Below, piece after piece: positions 1-11,350 of a DNA stretch of 32,886 nt (the first letter of the stretch is position 1; each line of letters opens with the position of its first letter). Below the pieces are notes generated by a model, which did no database searches, was not told where the DNA came from, and saw nothing but the letters and a program-made list of their open reading frames with translations. Source of the stretch: an uncultured Prevotella sp. (GTDB taxonomy: Bacteria > Bacteroidota > Bacteroidia > Bacteroidales > Bacteroidaceae); the NCBI GenBank assembly GCA_945830055.1, contig CALZXH010000021.1, positions 1 through 32,886 of the forward strand, written 5' to 3'. The position numbers and the translations under genes are program-made.

Positions 1-344
1 TCAACATCATGGGATTCTGCAAGGAGTTCAACGCCAGAACCCAGGATAAGGCAGGAAAGATTCTTCCTGTTGTTATCACTTACTACAACGACAAGTCTTT
101 CAGTTTCGTAATCAAGACACCTCCTGCTGCCGTACAGTTGAAGGAGGTTGCCAAATTGAAGAGCGGATCAGCACAGCCTAACCGCCAAAAGGTTGCAACC
201 GTAACCTGGGAGCAGATTAGGGCTATTGCCGAGGATAAGATGAGCGATTTGAATTGCTTTACTATCGAGTCTGCTATGAAACTGGTGGCTGGTACTGCAA
301 GAAGTATGGGTATTACCGTAAAAGGGGATTTCCCTGAAAAATAA
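1..344 (+). CDS. rplK: 50S ribosomal protein L11, 5'-truncated by window start
   Basis: Frame open from the window edge ([35 protein letters not shown]...[10 protein letters not shown]); L11 C-terminal signature; followed by L1, L10, L7/L12. Confidence 0.97.
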   Translation, partial: NIMGFCKEFNARTQDKAGKILPVVITYYNDKSFSFVIKTPPAAVQLKEVAKLKSGSAQPNRQKVATVTWEQIRAIAEDKMSDLNCFTIESAMKLVAGTARSMGITVKGDFPEK

Positions 345-364
345 TTTATAACTTCAATTAAGAA

Positions 365-1057
365 ATGAGTAAACTGACAAAAAATCAAAAGTTAGTAGCT
401 GATAAGGTTGAAGCAGGGAAAGCATACTCTATGAAAGAGGCTGCCGCTTTGGTGAAGGAAATTACCACCACCAAGTTTGATGCCTCTGTAGATATTGACG
501 TGCGCTTGGGCGTAGATCCACGTAAGGCTAACCAGATGGTACGTGGCGTAGTAACGCTGCCTCACGGTACCGGTAAGGTGACCCGCGTGCTCTGCCTCTG
601 CACCCCCGATGCGGAAGCCGCTGCTAAAGAAGCAGGAGCCGATTATGTTGGTCTTGACGAGTATATCGAGAAGATCAAGGGCGGTTGGACTGATATTGAT
701 GTGATTATCACGATGCCTTCGTGCATGGGTAAACTCGGTCCTTTGGGACGTGTGCTCGGTCCTCGTGGCCTGATGCCTAACCCCAAGAGCGGTACCGTAA
801 CCATGGACGTTGCAAAGGCTGTCAAGGACGTGAAGCAGGGTAAAATCGACTTCAAGGTTGACAAGGCTGGTATCGTGCATACATCCATCGGCAAAGTTTC
901 ATTTACTGAGGACCAGATTTTCGATAATGCCAAGGAGTTTATCCAGACCATTATCAAATTGAAGCCCGCAGCTGCGAAGGGTACTTATCTGAAGAGCGTC
1001 TTCATCTCAAGTACGATGAGTAAGGGTATCAAGGTAGATCCGAAATCAGTTGAATAA
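365..1057 (+). CDS. rplA: 50S ribosomal protein L1
   Basis: 230 aa; [16 protein letters not shown]..., [33 protein letters not shown] signature. Confidence 0.98.
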   Translation: MSKLTKNQKLVADKVEAGKAYSMKEAAALVKEITTTKFDASVDIDVRLGVDPRKANQMVRGVVTLPHGTGKVTRVLCLCTPDAEAAAKEAGADYVGLDEYIEKIKGGWTDIDVIITMPSCMGKLGPLGRVLGPRGLMPNPKSGTVTMDVAKAVKDVKQGKIDFKVDKAGIVHTSIGKVSFTEDQIFDNAKEFIQTIIKLKPAAAKGTYLKSVFISSTMSKGIKVDPKSVE

Positions 1058-1076
1058 CTCGTAAAAGTTTAGTAAA

Positions 1077-1595
1077 ATGAAAAAGGAATTAAAAGATACT
1101 ATCATCGCAGAACTTGGTGCCAAACTGAAGGAATATCCTCACTTTTACCTGGTAAATGCAGAGGGACTCAGTGCTGAGAAGACCAGTGAATTGCGCAGAA
1201 AGTGCTTCAAGAACGAAATCAAGATGGTTGTTGTGAAGAACACCCTTCTTCACAAGGCTTTCGAGGCTTCGGATATTGATTTTGAACCACTCTATGGTTG
1301 CTTGAAAGGCAATACGACTGTGATGTTCTGCAACACAGCCAATGTGCCCGCCAAATTGCTCAAGGAGTACACCAAGGATGCTACACCTGCGCTGAAAGCA
1401 GCGTATGTGGAAGAGAGCTTCTTCGTTGGTGCTGACAAACTTGAGGAACTGGCATCTCTCAAGAGCAAGAACGAACTCATCGCAGATGTTGTGGCTCTGC
1501 TGCAGTCGCCTGCAAAGAACGTTGTTTCTGCTCTTCAATCAGGGGCAAACACCATACATGGTGTGCTGAAGACTTTAGGCGAGCGTCCTGAATAA
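1077..1595 (+). CDS. rplJ: 50S ribosomal protein L10
   Basis: 172 aa, L10-type N-terminus, between rplA and rplL. Confidence 0.96.
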   Translation: MKKELKDTIIAELGAKLKEYPHFYLVNAEGLSAEKTSELRRKCFKNEIKMVVVKNTLLHKAFEASDIDFEPLYGCLKGNTTVMFCNTANVPAKLLKEYTKDATPALKAAYVEESFFVGADKLEELASLKSKNELIADVVALLQSPAKNVVSALQSGANTIHGVLKTLGERPE

Positions 1596-1661
1596 ACGTC
1601 GGAAAAGACACTAAATAAAGTCATAATAATCAACATTAAAAATCAATAAAATTTAAATAAA

Positions 1662-2042
1662 ATGGCAGATATCAAAGCTATTGCTGAAGAATTAGTAAAT
1701 CTTACAGTTAAGGAAGTAAATGAGTTGGCAACAGTCCTGAAGGACGAGTATGGAATTGAGCCCGCTGCTGCAGCTGTTGCTGTTGCTGCTGGTCCTGCTG
1801 CTGGTGGCGCTGCTGCCGCAGCTGAAGAGAAGACTTCTTTCGACGTTGTTCTGAAGGAGGCTGGTTCAGCTAAGCTGCAGGTTGTAAAGGCTGTTAAGGA
1901 AGCTTGCGGTCTTGGTTTGAAGGAGGCTAAGGACCTCGTTGACGGTGCACCTTCTACTCTGAAGGAAGGCTTGTCTAAGGACGAGGCTGAGAACCTGAAG
2001 AAGACCATCGAGGCTGCTGGTGCAGTAGTTGAACTCAAGTAA
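1662..2042 (+). CDS. rplL: 50S ribosomal protein L7/L12
   Basis: 126 aa; Ala-rich hinge and C-terminal [43 protein letters not shown]. Confidence 0.98.
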   Translation: MADIKAIAEELVNLTVKEVNELATVLKDEYGIEPAAAAVAVAAGPAAGGAAAAAEEKTSFDVVLKEAGSAKLQVVKAVKEACGLGLKEAKDLVDGAPSTLKEGLSKDEAENLKKTIEAAGAVVELK

Positions 2043-2065
2043 TTTTCAATTGCTACATAATACAT

Positions 2066-2118
2066 AAGGGTTAAGAGTCTCCCAGTCGGAGATTCTTAAC
2101 CCTTTGTTTTCTTTTTGT
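2066..2118 (+). terminator. Rho-independent terminator/attenuator between rplL and rpoB
   Basis: AAGGGTTAAGAGTCTCC-CAGTC-GGAGATTCTTAACCCTT (17-bp stem with one G-U, 5-nt loop) followed by TTGTTTTCTTTTTG. Confidence 0.85.
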
Positions 2119-2191
2119 ACGTCATCCTGAGAGAGAACAGTGCTTTGATGATGTATTTCTCGCATTCAGATAGATAACTATATCAATATAT

Positions 2192-5100
2192 ATGGCTTCA
2201 AAATTAGTAGATAACAGAGTTAACTTTGGAAGCGTCAAGAATCCGATGCCCCTTCCGGACTTCCTTGATGTGCAACTAAAGTCGTTCAAAGACTTCCTGC
2301 AGTTGGATACTCCACCTGAAGAACGCAAGAATGACGGTTTGTATAAGGTTTTCGCCGAGAATTTCCCTATCACCGACACGAGAAACAATTTCGTTCTTGA
2401 GTTCTTGGATTACTATATCGACCCGCCCAGATACACCATTGACGAGTGTCTGGAGCGCGGCTTGACCTATAGTGTACCCTTGAAGGCCAAGTTGAAACTT
2501 TATTGCACTGACCCCGATCACGAAGATTTTGAGCCGGTGGTTCAGGACGTGTTCCTCGGTCCAATTCCCTACATGACATCCAATGGTACCTTTGTTATCA
2601 ACGGTGCCGAGCGCGTAGTGGTGTCGCAGTTACACCGCTCACCGGGCGTGTTCTTCGGACAGAGTGTGCATGCCAACGGTTCCAAACTCTACTCTGCACG
2701 TATTATCCCGTTCAAGGGTTCGTGGATTGAGTTTGCCACCGACATCAACAATGTGATGTATGCTTACATCGACCGCAAGAAGAAGTTGCCCGTAACCACT
2801 CTGCTTCGTGCTATCGGTTTCGAGACCGATAAGGAGATACTCCAGATTTTTGACCTAGCAGAAGAGGTGAAGGTGACCAAGGCAAACCTGAAGAAGGTGC
2901 TTGGCTGCAAGTTGGCCGCCCGTGTGCTGAAGAGCTGGAACGAGGACTTCGCAGATGAGGATACCGGTGAGGTAGTATCTATCGAGCGTAACGAAGTAAT
3001 CATGGACCGTGAAACCGAGATTACCGAGGAAAAGATGATGGATATTCTGGAGAGTGGTGCACAGACCATCCTCGTACACAAGGACGAAAGTCTGGCACAG
3101 GATTTCTCTATTATTTTCAATACTCTGCAGAAAGACCCCAGTAACTCCGAGAAAGAGGCTGTGCTGTATATCTACCGCCAGTTGCGTAATGCCGATCCCG
3201 CTGACGATGCATCGGCACGTGAGGTGATACAGAACCTGTTCTTCTCAGACAAACGCTATGACTTGGGAGATGTGGGTAGATACAGAATCAACAAGAAGTT
3301 GGGACTGCACACCGAGATGGATGTGCGTGTGCTCACCAAGGAGGATATCATCGAGATTATCAAGTATCTCATTCAGCTGATTAACTCCAAGGCCACCGTT
3401 GACGATATCGACCATTTGTCCAACCGCCGTGTGAGAACCGTGGGTGAGCAGTTGAGCAACCAGTTCTCTATCGGTCTGGCACGCATGAGCAGAACGATTC
3501 GTGAGCGCATGAACGTGCGTGACAATGAGGTGTTTGCTCCCACCGATCTTATCAACGCCAAGACCATTTCGAGCGTTATCAACTCGTTCTTCGGAACCAA
3601 TCCTCTGTCGCAGTTCATGGATCAGACCAACCCTCTGGCAGAGGTGACTCACAAGCGCCGTTTGTCTGCATTGGGTCCTGGCGGTCTGTCACGCGAGCGT
3701 GCAGGTTTTGAGGTGCGCGACGTACACTATACTCACTACGGCCGTCTGTGCCCCATCGAGAGCCCTGAAGGTCCTAACATCGGACTTATCTCATCTCTCT
3801 GCGTGTATGCCAAGATCAACGAGCTCGGATTTATCGAGACACCTTACCGTAAGGTGGAGAACGGTATCGCCAACCTGAACAACGAGAATGTGGTGTATCT
3901 TACCGCAGAGGAGGAGGAAGAGCATATCATCGGTCAGGGCAATGCTCCGCTCAACGATGATGGTACCTTTATCCGTGAGGTGGTGAAGTGCCGTCAGGAT
4001 GCCGACTTCCCTGTGGTGCCTCCTTCGGATGTGGATCTGATGGACGTGTCACCGCAGCAGATCGCTTCTATTGCAGCTTCGCTCATCCCCTTCCTGGAGC
4101 ACGACGATGCCCACCGTGCGCTGATGGGCTCCAACATGATGCGTCAGGCAGTGCCTCTGCTTCACAACGAGGCTCCCATCGTGGGAACAGGTATCGAGAA
4201 GCAGGTGTGCGAGGACTCCCGTACTATGATTACTGCTGAGACCGACGGTGTGGTAGAGTATGTAGATGCCACTACCATCCGCGTGCTTTACGACCGTACT
4301 GAAGACGAGGACTTCGTGAGCTTTGAACCCGCCCTGCGCGAGTATCGCATCCCCAAGTTCCGTCGTACCAACCAGAATATGACCATCGACCTTCGTCCTA
4401 TCTGTACCAAGGGTCAGCGTGTGAAGAAGGGCGACATCCTTACCGAGGGATACGCTACCGAGAACGGCGAACTGGCTTTGGGTCGCAACCTGCTTGTGGC
4501 TTACATGCCTTGGAAAGGATATAACTATGAGGACGCCATTGTGCTCAACGAGCGTATCGTACGCGAAGATGTGCTCACCTCTGTGCATGTGGATGAGTTC
4601 TCGCTCGATGTGCGCGAAACCAAGCGCGGTCTGGAGGAGTTTACCAGCGATATTCCCAACGTGAGTGAGGAGGCTACCAAGGACCTCGACGACAACGGTA
4701 TCATCCGTGTGGGTGCCCGTGTAGAGCCCGGTGATATCCTCATCGGTAAGATTTCTCCCAAGGGAGAGAGCGATCCCTCACCAGAGGAAAAACTGCTGCG
4801 TGCCATCTTCGGTGACAAGGCAGGCGATGTGAAAGACTCTTCACTCAAGGCCAATCCCTCTCTCTCGGGTGTGGTTATCGACAAGAAACTCTTTGCTCGT
4901 GCCATCAAGACCCGTCAGACCAAACAGCAAGACAAGATTGTCTTGGCAAAGATTGACGAGGAATATGCAGCCAAGGGCGAAGACCTGAAGGATATTCTGG
5001 TAGACAAGTTGCTCACCCTTACAGAGGGCAAGGTGTCTCAGGGCATCAAAGACTACAGTGGTGCCGAGATTATCACCAAGGGCAGCAAGTTTACCATGAC

Positions 5101-6004
5101 CAACCTGAAGAACCTGGAGTACAGCGATATTCAGATCAGTCAGTGGACCGATGACGAGCATACCAATGATCTCATCTCCAAGTTGATTATCAACTACATG
5201 AAGAAGTTCAAGCTGCTCGATGCCGAGATGAAGCGCAAGAAGTTTGCCATCACCATCGGTGACGAACTGCCCTCAGGTATCTTGCAGATGGCAAAGGTGT
5301 ATATTGCTAAGAAACGCAAGATTGGTGTAGGTGATAAGTTGGCAGGTCGTCACGGTAACAAGGGTATCGTGTCCAAGGTGGTGCGCCAGGAGGATATGCC
5401 GTTCCTGGAAGACGGACGTCCTGTGGATTTGGTGCTCAACCCTCTGGGTGTGCCCTCACGTATGAACCTGGGACAGATTTTCGAGGCCATCCTCGGTGCT
5501 GCCGGCAAGCGCCTGGGCGTGAAGTTCGCCACTCCTATCTTCGATGGTGCCAAACTGGACGACCTGGCAGAGTGGACCGACAAGGCAGGCTTGCCCCACC
5601 TGTGCTCAACCCATCTGTACGACGGTGAGACAGGAGAGCGTTTCGACCAGCCCGCCACTGTGGGTATCACCTACTTCCTCAAGTTGGGCCACATGGTGGA
5701 AGACAAGATGCATGCCCGTTCTATCGGTCCGTATTCGCTCATCACACAGCAGCCTCTTGGAGGTAAGGCACAGTTTGGTGGACAGCGTTTCGGAGAGATG
5801 GAGGTTTGGGCACTCGAGGCTTTCGGTGCCAGCCATGTGCTTCAAGAGATATTGACCATCAAGTCAGACGATGTGGTAGGCCGCAGCAAGGCATACGAGG
5901 CCATCGTCAAAGGCGAGCCGATGCCTACTCCCGGTATTCCCGAATCGCTCAACGTGTTGCTGCACGAGTTGAAGGGACTTGGTTTGAGTGTCACCCTGGA
6001 TTAA
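2192..6004 (+). CDS. rpoB: DNA-directed RNA polymerase subunit beta
   Basis: 1270 aa; [62 protein letters not shown]. Confidence 0.99.
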   Translation: MASKLVDNRVNFGSVKNPMPLPDFLDVQLKSFKDFLQLDTPPEERKNDGLYKVFAENFPITDTRNNFVLEFLDYYIDPPRYTIDECLERGLTYSVPLKAKLKLYCTDPDHEDFEPVVQDVFLGPIPYMTSNGTFVINGAERVVVSQLHRSPGVFFGQSVHANGSKLYSARIIPFKGSWIEFATDINNVMYAYIDRKKKLPVTTLLRAIGFETDKEILQIFDLAEEVKVTKANLKKVLGCKLAARVLKSWNEDFADEDTGEVVSIERNEVIMDRETEITEEKMMDILESGAQTILVHKDESLAQDFSIIFNTLQKDPSNSEKEAVLYIYRQLRNADPADDASAREVIQNLFFSDKRYDLGDVGRYRINKKLGLHTEMDVRVLTKEDIIEIIKYLIQLINSKATVDDIDHLSNRRVRTVGEQLSNQFSIGLARMSRTIRERMNVRDNEVFAPTDLINAKTISSVINSFFGTNPLSQFMDQTNPLAEVTHKRRLSALGPGGLSRERAGFEVRDVHYTHYGRLCPIESPEGPNIGLISSLCVYAKINELGFIETPYRKVENGIANLNNENVVYLTAEEEEEHIIGQGNAPLNDDGTFIREVVKCRQDADFPVVPPSDVDLMDVSPQQIASIAASLIPFLEHDDAHRALMGSNMMRQAVPLLHNEAPIVGTGIEKQVCEDSRTMITAETDGVVEYVDATTIRVLYDRTEDEDFVSFEPALREYRIPKFRRTNQNMTIDLRPICTKGQRVKKGDILTEGYATENGELALGRNLLVAYMPWKGYNYEDAIVLNERIVREDVLTSVHVDEFSLDVRETKRGLEEFTSDIPNVSEEATKDLDDNGIIRVGARVEPGDILIGKISPKGESDPSPEEKLLRAIFGDKAGDVKDSSLKANPSLSGVVIDKKLFARAIKTRQTKQQDKIVLAKIDEEYAAKGEDLKDILVDKLLTLTEGKVSQGIKDYSGAEIITKGSKFTMTNLKNLEYSDIQISQWTDDEHTNDLISKLIINYMKKFKLLDAEMKRKKFAITIGDELPSGILQMAKVYIAKKRKIGVGDKLAGRHGNKGIVSKVVRQEDMPFLEDGRPVDLVLNPLGVPSRMNLGQIFEAILGAAGKRLGVKFATPIFDGAKLDDLAEWTDKAGLPHLCSTHLYDGETGERFDQPATVGITYFLKLGHMVEDKMHARSIGPYSLITQQPLGGKAQFGGQRFGEMEVWALEAFGASHVLQEILTIKSDDVVGRSKAYEAIVKGEPMPTPGIPESLNVLLHELKGLGLSVTLD

Positions 6005-6032
6005 AACCATCGATAAATACAATCTAAAGAAT

Positions 6033-9000
6033 ATGGCTTTTAAAAAAGATACAAAGATAAAGAGTAATTTCACCAAGATAACCATTGGTCTGGCTTCTCC
6101 TGAAGAGGTGCTGGAAAACTCGTTTGGTGAGGTAACAAAACCTGAGACCATCAACTACCGTACCTACAAACCCGAGCGTGATGGACTTTTCTGCGAGCGT
6201 ATCTTCGGTCCTACCAAGGATTTCGAGTGTGCCTGCGGCAAGTACAAGCGCATCCGCTACAAGGGTATTGTGTGCGACCGATGCGGTGTGGAAGTGACTG
6301 AGAAGAAGGTGCGTCGCGAGCGTACCGGTCATATCGAACTGGTGGTTCCCGTGGCACATATCTGGTACTTCCGTTCGCTGCCCAACAAGATGGGCTACCT
6401 GCTCGGATTGCCTACCAAGAAACTGGATGCCATTATCTACTATGAGCGCTATGTGGTGATTCAGCCGGGTATCGTGGCTGGTCGTACCGATGCAGAGGGC
6501 AATCCCCTGCCAGGTTCCAATGCCTACGACCTTTTGTCAGAGGATGAATACAATGATTTGTTGGACAATGTGGTGCCTGCAGAAAACGACCTGTTGGATG
6601 ACAGCGATCCCAACAAGTTCGTGGCCAAGATGGGTGCCGAGGCTATCTATGACCTCCTTGCCCGTCTGGATCTCGACTCCCTGTCGTATGAACTGCGCGA
6701 CCGTGCCAATTCCGACTCTTCCGTGCAGCGCAAGAACGAGGCTCTGAAGCGCCTGCAGGTAGTGGAGGCATTCCGCTCAAGCAAGGAGATTAACAAGCCC
6801 GAGTGGATGATTCTCAAGATTATCCCCGTGATACCTCCCGAGTTGCGTCCCTTGGTGCCCCTGGATGGCGGACGCTTTGCTACTTCTGACCTCAACGACC
6901 TCTATCGTCGTGTCATCATCCGCAACAACCGTCTGAAGAGACTTATCGAAATCAAGGCTCCCGAAGTGATTTTGCGCAACGAGAAGCGTATGCTGCAGGA
7001 GGCTGTGGACAGCCTGTTTGACAACTCGCGCAAGAGCAGTGCGGTGAAGAGCGAGAGCAACCGTCCGTTGAAGTCCTTGTCTGACTCCCTCAAGGGTAAG
7101 GCCGGACGCTTCCGCCAGAACCTGTTGGGTAAGCGTGTTGACTACTCTGCCCGTTCGGTTATCGTGGTTGGTCCTGAGCTGAAGATGGGCGAGTGTGGTC
7201 TGCCCAAGCTGATGGCAGCCGAACTCTACAAACCGTTCATCATCCGCAAGCTGATAGAGCGTGGCATCGTGAAGACGGTGAAGAGTGCCAAGAAGATTGT
7301 GGATCGCCGCGAGCCGATTATCTGGGATATCCTGGAGAATGTGATGAAGGGTCATCCCGTATTGCTCAACCGTGCACCTACACTGCACCGTCTGGGTATT
7401 CAGGCCTTCCAGCCCAAACTCATCGAAGGCAAGGCCATACAGCTGCATCCTCTGGCATGTACCGCGTTCAATGCCGACTTCGACGGTGACCAGATGGCTG
7501 TGCACTTGCCTTTGAGCAATGAGGCCATCCTTGAAGCTCAGATTCTGATGCTCCAGAGCCACAACATCCTCAATCCTGCCAACGGTGCGCCTATCACGGT
7601 GCCCTCACAGGATATGGTGCTCGGACTCTACTATATCACAAAGATTCGTCCCGGTGCCAAGGGAGAGGGACTCACTTTCTACGGTCCAGAGGAGGCTATC
7701 ATCGCCAACAACGAAGGCAAGTGCGACCTGCACGCCTTGATTAAGGTAATGGTGGATGACCTCGATGAGAACGGCAACCCTATTAGGCATCTTGTGGAGA
7801 CCTCGGTAGGTCGTGTGATTGTCAACGGCATTATCCCCGATGAAGTGGGCTATGTCAACAAGATTATCTCCAAGAAGAGTCTGCGCGACATCATTGCCGA
7901 TGTGATCAAGACTGTGGGATTTGCCGAGGCATGTGAGTTCCTCGACGGAATCAAGAACCTTGGTTACCGCATGGCATACGTGGCAGGTCTGTCGTTCAAC
8001 CTCGACGATATCATCATCCCGAAGGAGAAGGTCGATTTGGTGGCACGTGGAAACGAAGAGGTGCGCCAGATTACCGAGAACTACAACATGGGATTCATCA
8101 CCGATACCGAGCGTTACAACCAGGTTATCGACACCTGGACACATATCAACAATGACTTGGGCAATGTGCTGATGAAGGAGATGACCGAGGCTGACCAGGG
8201 ATTCAATGCCGTATTTATGATGCTCGACTCTGGTGCCCGTGGTTCGAAAGACCAGATCAGACAGCTTTCGGGTATGCGTGGACTGATGGCCAAGCCGCAG
8301 AAGGCCGGTGCTGAGGGTGCGCAGATCATTGAGAACCCCATCCTTTCAAACTTCAAGGAAGGAATGTCAGTGTTGGAGTACTTCATCTCTACCCACGGTG
8401 CACGTAAGGGTTTGGCTGACACCGCCATGAAGACAGCCGACGCAGGTTATCTGACCCGTCGTCTAGTCGATGTGTCTCACGATGTGATTATCAACGAAGA
8501 AGACTGTGGTACACTGCGCGGTTTGGTATGCACCGCTTTGAAGAATGGCGATGAGGTTATCTCTACCCTTTCAGAGCGCATCCTGGGTCGTGTGTCTGTA
8601 CACGATATCATCAACCCCACTACCGGCGAACTCATCGTAGCTGCCGGTGAAGAGATTACCGAGTCAGTGGCACAGGCCATTGAGGATTCGCCCATCGAGA
8701 GTGTGGAAATCCGTTCGGTGCTCACCTGCGAGAGCAAGCATGGTGTCTGCATGAAGTGCTATGGCCGCAACCTGGCTACCCGCAAGATGGTACAGAAAGG
8801 TGAGGCTGTGGGCGTGATTGCTGCACAGGCCATCGGTGAGCCCGGTACCCAGCTTACCCTCCGTACCTTCCACGCCGGTGGTGTGGCTGCCAACGCAGCC
8901 GCCAATGCCAGCATCGTGGCAAAGAACGAGAGTCTGCTTGAGTTTGAGGAGCTGCGCACCGTGCCGTTTGATGAAGACGGCAGGGCCTGCGAGATGGTGG

Positions 9001-10367
9001 TAAGCCGTCTGGGTGAAGTGCGCTTTGTAGATCCTCATACCAATATCGTTCTCTCTACCATGAACGTTCCTTACGGTTCGGTGCTCTATCATAAGCAGAA
9101 TGATGTGGTATCAAAGGGTGAGAAGATTGCCCAGTGGGACCCCTTCAACGCTGTCATCGTTACAGAATATGCAGGTGTGCTGAAATTCAACGATGTGATA
9201 GAGGGTGTGACCTTCCGCTCCGAGACCGACGAAACAACCGGTTTGACCGAGAAGATCATCACCGAGTCGAAAGACAAGTCCAAGGTGCCAACCTGTGACA
9301 TCATCAATGCCAAGGGCGAGAAGGTCGGAACCTATAACTTCCCCGTAGGCGGTCATATCGTGGTGGAAGACGGTCAGTCGGTGAAGACCGGTGAAACGCT
9401 TGTCAAGATTCCTCGTGTTGCTGTGAAGGGTGGTGACATCACCGGAGGTCTGCCCCGTGTTACCGAGCTCTTTGAGGCACGCAATCCATCTAACCCCGCT
9501 GTGGTTTCCGAAATCGATGGCGAGGTAACCATGGGTAAGGTGAAGCGAGGCAACCGCGAGATTATCGTTACTTCCAAAACCGGCGAGCAGCGCAAGTATC
9601 TCGTTTCGCTCGGCAAGCAGATCCTGGTGCAGGAGCATGATGCCGTGCGTGCAGGCACACCGCTTTCTGACGGTGTGATTACTCCCGCCGACATCCTTGC
9701 CATCAAGGGTCCCACTGCCGTGCAGGAGTATATCGTCAACGAGGTGCAGGATGTGTATCGCCTGCAGGGTGTGAAGATCAACGACAAGCACTTCGAGATT
9801 ATCGTGCGCCAGATGATGCGCAAGGTGCAGATCAACGAACCCGGAGATACTTCGTTCCTGGAGCAGGAAGTGGTGGACAAGCTCGACTTCAACGAAGAGA
9901 ACGACCGTATATGGGGCAAGAAAGTGGTTACAGATGCAGGCGACAGCGAGAACCTGAAAGCCGGACAGATAGTTACCGCCCGCAAGTTGCGCGACGAGAA
10001 CTCATCGCTCAAGCGTCGCGACCTCAGACTGGTTACTGTGCGTGATGCCGTTCCTGCTACCTCTACCCAGATCTTGCAGGGTATCACCCGTGCTGCTTTG
10101 CAGACCAAGAGCTTCATGTCGGCAGCATCGTTCCAGGAAACCACCAAGGTGCTCAACGAAGCAGCTATCCGTGGCAAGGTGGATCGTCTGGAAGGCATGA
10201 AGGAGAACGTTATCTGCGGTCACCTCATTCCTGCCGGTACCGGTCTGCGTGAGTTCGAGAAGATTATTGTCGGCTCCAAGGAAGAGTACGAGCGTATGCA
10301 GGCAAACCGCAAGAACGTGCTCGACTTTGCCGGAGAGAACGGACAGAGCGAAGACGAACAGGAATAA
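6033..10367 (+). CDS. rpoC: DNA-directed RNA polymerase subunit beta'
   Basis: [12 protein letters not shown] catalytic motif, zinc-finger [22 protein letters not shown]. Start [13 protein letters not shown] at 6033 preferred over the track's 5988, which overlaps the end of rpoB. Confidence 0.98.
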   Translation: MAFKKDTKIKSNFTKITIGLASPEEVLENSFGEVTKPETINYRTYKPERDGLFCERIFGPTKDFECACGKYKRIRYKGIVCDRCGVEVTEKKVRRERTGHIELVVPVAHIWYFRSLPNKMGYLLGLPTKKLDAIIYYERYVVIQPGIVAGRTDAEGNPLPGSNAYDLLSEDEYNDLLDNVVPAENDLLDDSDPNKFVAKMGAEAIYDLLARLDLDSLSYELRDRANSDSSVQRKNEALKRLQVVEAFRSSKEINKPEWMILKIIPVIPPELRPLVPLDGGRFATSDLNDLYRRVIIRNNRLKRLIEIKAPEVILRNEKRMLQEAVDSLFDNSRKSSAVKSESNRPLKSLSDSLKGKAGRFRQNLLGKRVDYSARSVIVVGPELKMGECGLPKLMAAELYKPFIIRKLIERGIVKTVKSAKKIVDRREPIIWDILENVMKGHPVLLNRAPTLHRLGIQAFQPKLIEGKAIQLHPLACTAFNADFDGDQMAVHLPLSNEAILEAQILMLQSHNILNPANGAPITVPSQDMVLGLYYITKIRPGAKGEGLTFYGPEEAIIANNEGKCDLHALIKVMVDDLDENGNPIRHLVETSVGRVIVNGIIPDEVGYVNKIISKKSLRDIIADVIKTVGFAEACEFLDGIKNLGYRMAYVAGLSFNLDDIIIPKEKVDLVARGNEEVRQITENYNMGFITDTERYNQVIDTWTHINNDLGNVLMKEMTEADQGFNAVFMMLDSGARGSKDQIRQLSGMRGLMAKPQKAGAEGAQIIENPILSNFKEGMSVLEYFISTHGARKGLADTAMKTADAGYLTRRLVDVSHDVIINEEDCGTLRGLVCTALKNGDEVISTLSERILGRVSVHDIINPTTGELIVAAGEEITESVAQAIEDSPIESVEIRSVLTCESKHGVCMKCYGRNLATRKMVQKGEAVGVIAAQAIGEPGTQLTLRTFHAGGVAANAAANASIVAKNESLLEFEELRTVPFDEDGRACEMVVSRLGEVRFVDPHTNIVLSTMNVPYGSVLYHKQNDVVSKGEKIAQWDPFNAVIVTEYAGVLKFNDVIEGVTFRSETDETTGLTEKIITESKDKSKVPTCDIINAKGEKVGTYNFPVGGHIVVEDGQSVKTGETLVKIPRVAVKGGDITGGLPRVTELFEARNPSNPAVVSEIDGEVTMGKVKRGNREIIVTSKTGEQRKYLVSLGKQILVQEHDAVRAGTPLSDGVITPADILAIKGPTAVQEYIVNEVQDVYRLQGVKINDKHFEIIVRQMMRKVQINEPGDTSFLEQEVVDKLDFNEENDRIWGKKVVTDAGDSENLKAGQIVTARKLRDENSSLKRRDLRLVTVRDAVPATSTQILQGITRAALQTKSFMSAASFQETTKVLNEAAIRGKVDRLEGMKENVICGHLIPAGTGLREFEKIIVGSKEEYERMQANRKNVLDFAGENGQSEDEQE

Positions 10368-10420
10368 ACTGCTGATGGGGGGTATCGTTCATTGATACCT
10401 CGCATACAGATCTGATAGGT

Positions 10421-10458
10421 AAAGTCTGCAACAGGCCAAGGTGTCTGTTGCAGACTTT
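10421..10458 (+). terminator. Stem-loop downstream of rpoC (probable terminator or 3'-end hairpin)
   Basis: Perfect 14-bp inverted repeat AAAGTCTGCAACAG / CTGTTGCAGACTTT, 10-nt loop, short T tract. Confidence 0.65.
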
Positions 10459-10491
10459 TAAGCATTATCTCACTATAAATATTATACTGCT

Positions 10492-11127
10492 ATGAAACAT
10501 CTTAAACCCCTTTTTACCGTATTGTTCAGTACATTCTTCCTGCTTCAGGTAGCTGCACAGGACGTTTATACCAAAGCCCCGGCAGACAAGAAGACCGAGA
10601 AAAAGGCTGCCAAATGGGCAAAGAAAGGAGCCTGGCGACAGGGCTTCACTGCTGCCGGTCCTCATGCCTCTGTCAACCTCAGTGAGTTCTACACCCAGTA
10701 CCAGCGCAACACCGCCCAGTGGCAAGCCATGTTCCGTTGGTTGGCCACCCACGACTTGCTCACCATTCCTGCCGGCAAGCATCCCATTGAGGGCACGTCC
10801 TTGGTGGTCAGTGTGGAGGACAGCGAGAATGGTCCTCTTGCCAAGCGCCGCAGTGAAAGTCACTACCATCATATCGACTTCCAGTACGTGGTGCGGGGTA
10901 CCGAGCGGTTTGGTATCATCGAGCACAACAGTTCCAAGCCCAACAGCAAGTACAAGCCCGATGTGATGCACTACGACTATGATTTGGAGAAAGCCATCTT
11001 CCACGACTCCACCCCCGATGCCTTTTTCCTTTTCTTCCCCGATGACTGGCATATCGCCAAGGTTCAGACCGACAAGGACGACCAGCATATCCGTGTGATA
11101 GTGGTCAAACTCGACTATGTGGAGTAA
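10492..11127 (+). CDS. Secreted YhcH/YjgK/YiaL (DUF386)-like protein
   Basis: 211 aa; signal peptide MKHLKPLFTVLFSTFFLLQVAAQ; SHYHHIDFQYVVRGTERFGII and FFLFFPDDWHIAKV resemble the metal-binding beta-sandwich core of the family. Confidence 0.75.
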   Translation: MKHLKPLFTVLFSTFFLLQVAAQDVYTKAPADKKTEKKAAKWAKKGAWRQGFTAAGPHASVNLSEFYTQYQRNTAQWQAMFRWLATHDLLTIPAGKHPIEGTSLVVSVEDSENGPLAKRRSESHYHHIDFQYVVRGTERFGIIEHNSSKPNSKYKPDVMHYDYDLEKAIFHDSTPDAFFLFFPDDWHIAKVQTDKDDQHIRVIVVKLDYVE

Positions 11128-11256
11128 GTAGGAAAGCTGTTATTTTTCAGATACTCCACCGACAAACTATTGATTTTTGGCTATTGTATGGTTGCCATGA
11201 TGGCTATTCATATTGTATCTGCATGACTGTTATAATATCACAAGGAATGCGTAGCT

Positions 11257-11350
11257 GTTTTTCGTTCACCACTGCTGAACGATCGTCTAACAGTGGTGAA
11301 CGATCGTTCAGCGTCGTTGAACGATCGTCCAGCGACGCTGAACGAAAAAC
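11257..11350. repeat. 94-nt nested palindromic (three-way-junction-like) repeat element
   Basis: GTTTTTCG [TTCACCACTG-16nt-CAGTGGTGAA] CGATCG [TTCAGCGTCG-16nt-CGACGCTGAA] CGAAAAAC; TGAACGATCGT repeats at 11276, 11297 and 11318, with a partial TGAACGA at 11339 (21-nt period). Confidence 0.9.

Noticed and set aside
3575-3720. Possible rifampicin-resistance changes in the rpoB cluster region
   Set aside because: [28 protein letters not shown] reads as the usual conserved sequence; no obvious resistance substitution.
9374-10198. 274-aa minus-strand ORF in rpoC
   Set aside because: Ser/Arg/Thr-rich shadow of a universally conserved + strand gene.
10381-10399. Small GGTATC-GTTCATT-GATACC hairpin after rpoC as a separate terminator
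   Set aside because: Only 6 bp and no T-tract; the stronger 14-bp stem at 10421-10458 is the better candidate.
11257-11350. CRISPR array or ordinary Rho-independent terminator as explanation of the palindromic repeat
   Set aside because: Only three 21-nt-spaced units with no 25-40-nt unique spacers and no cas genes; no T-run after the structure on either strand.
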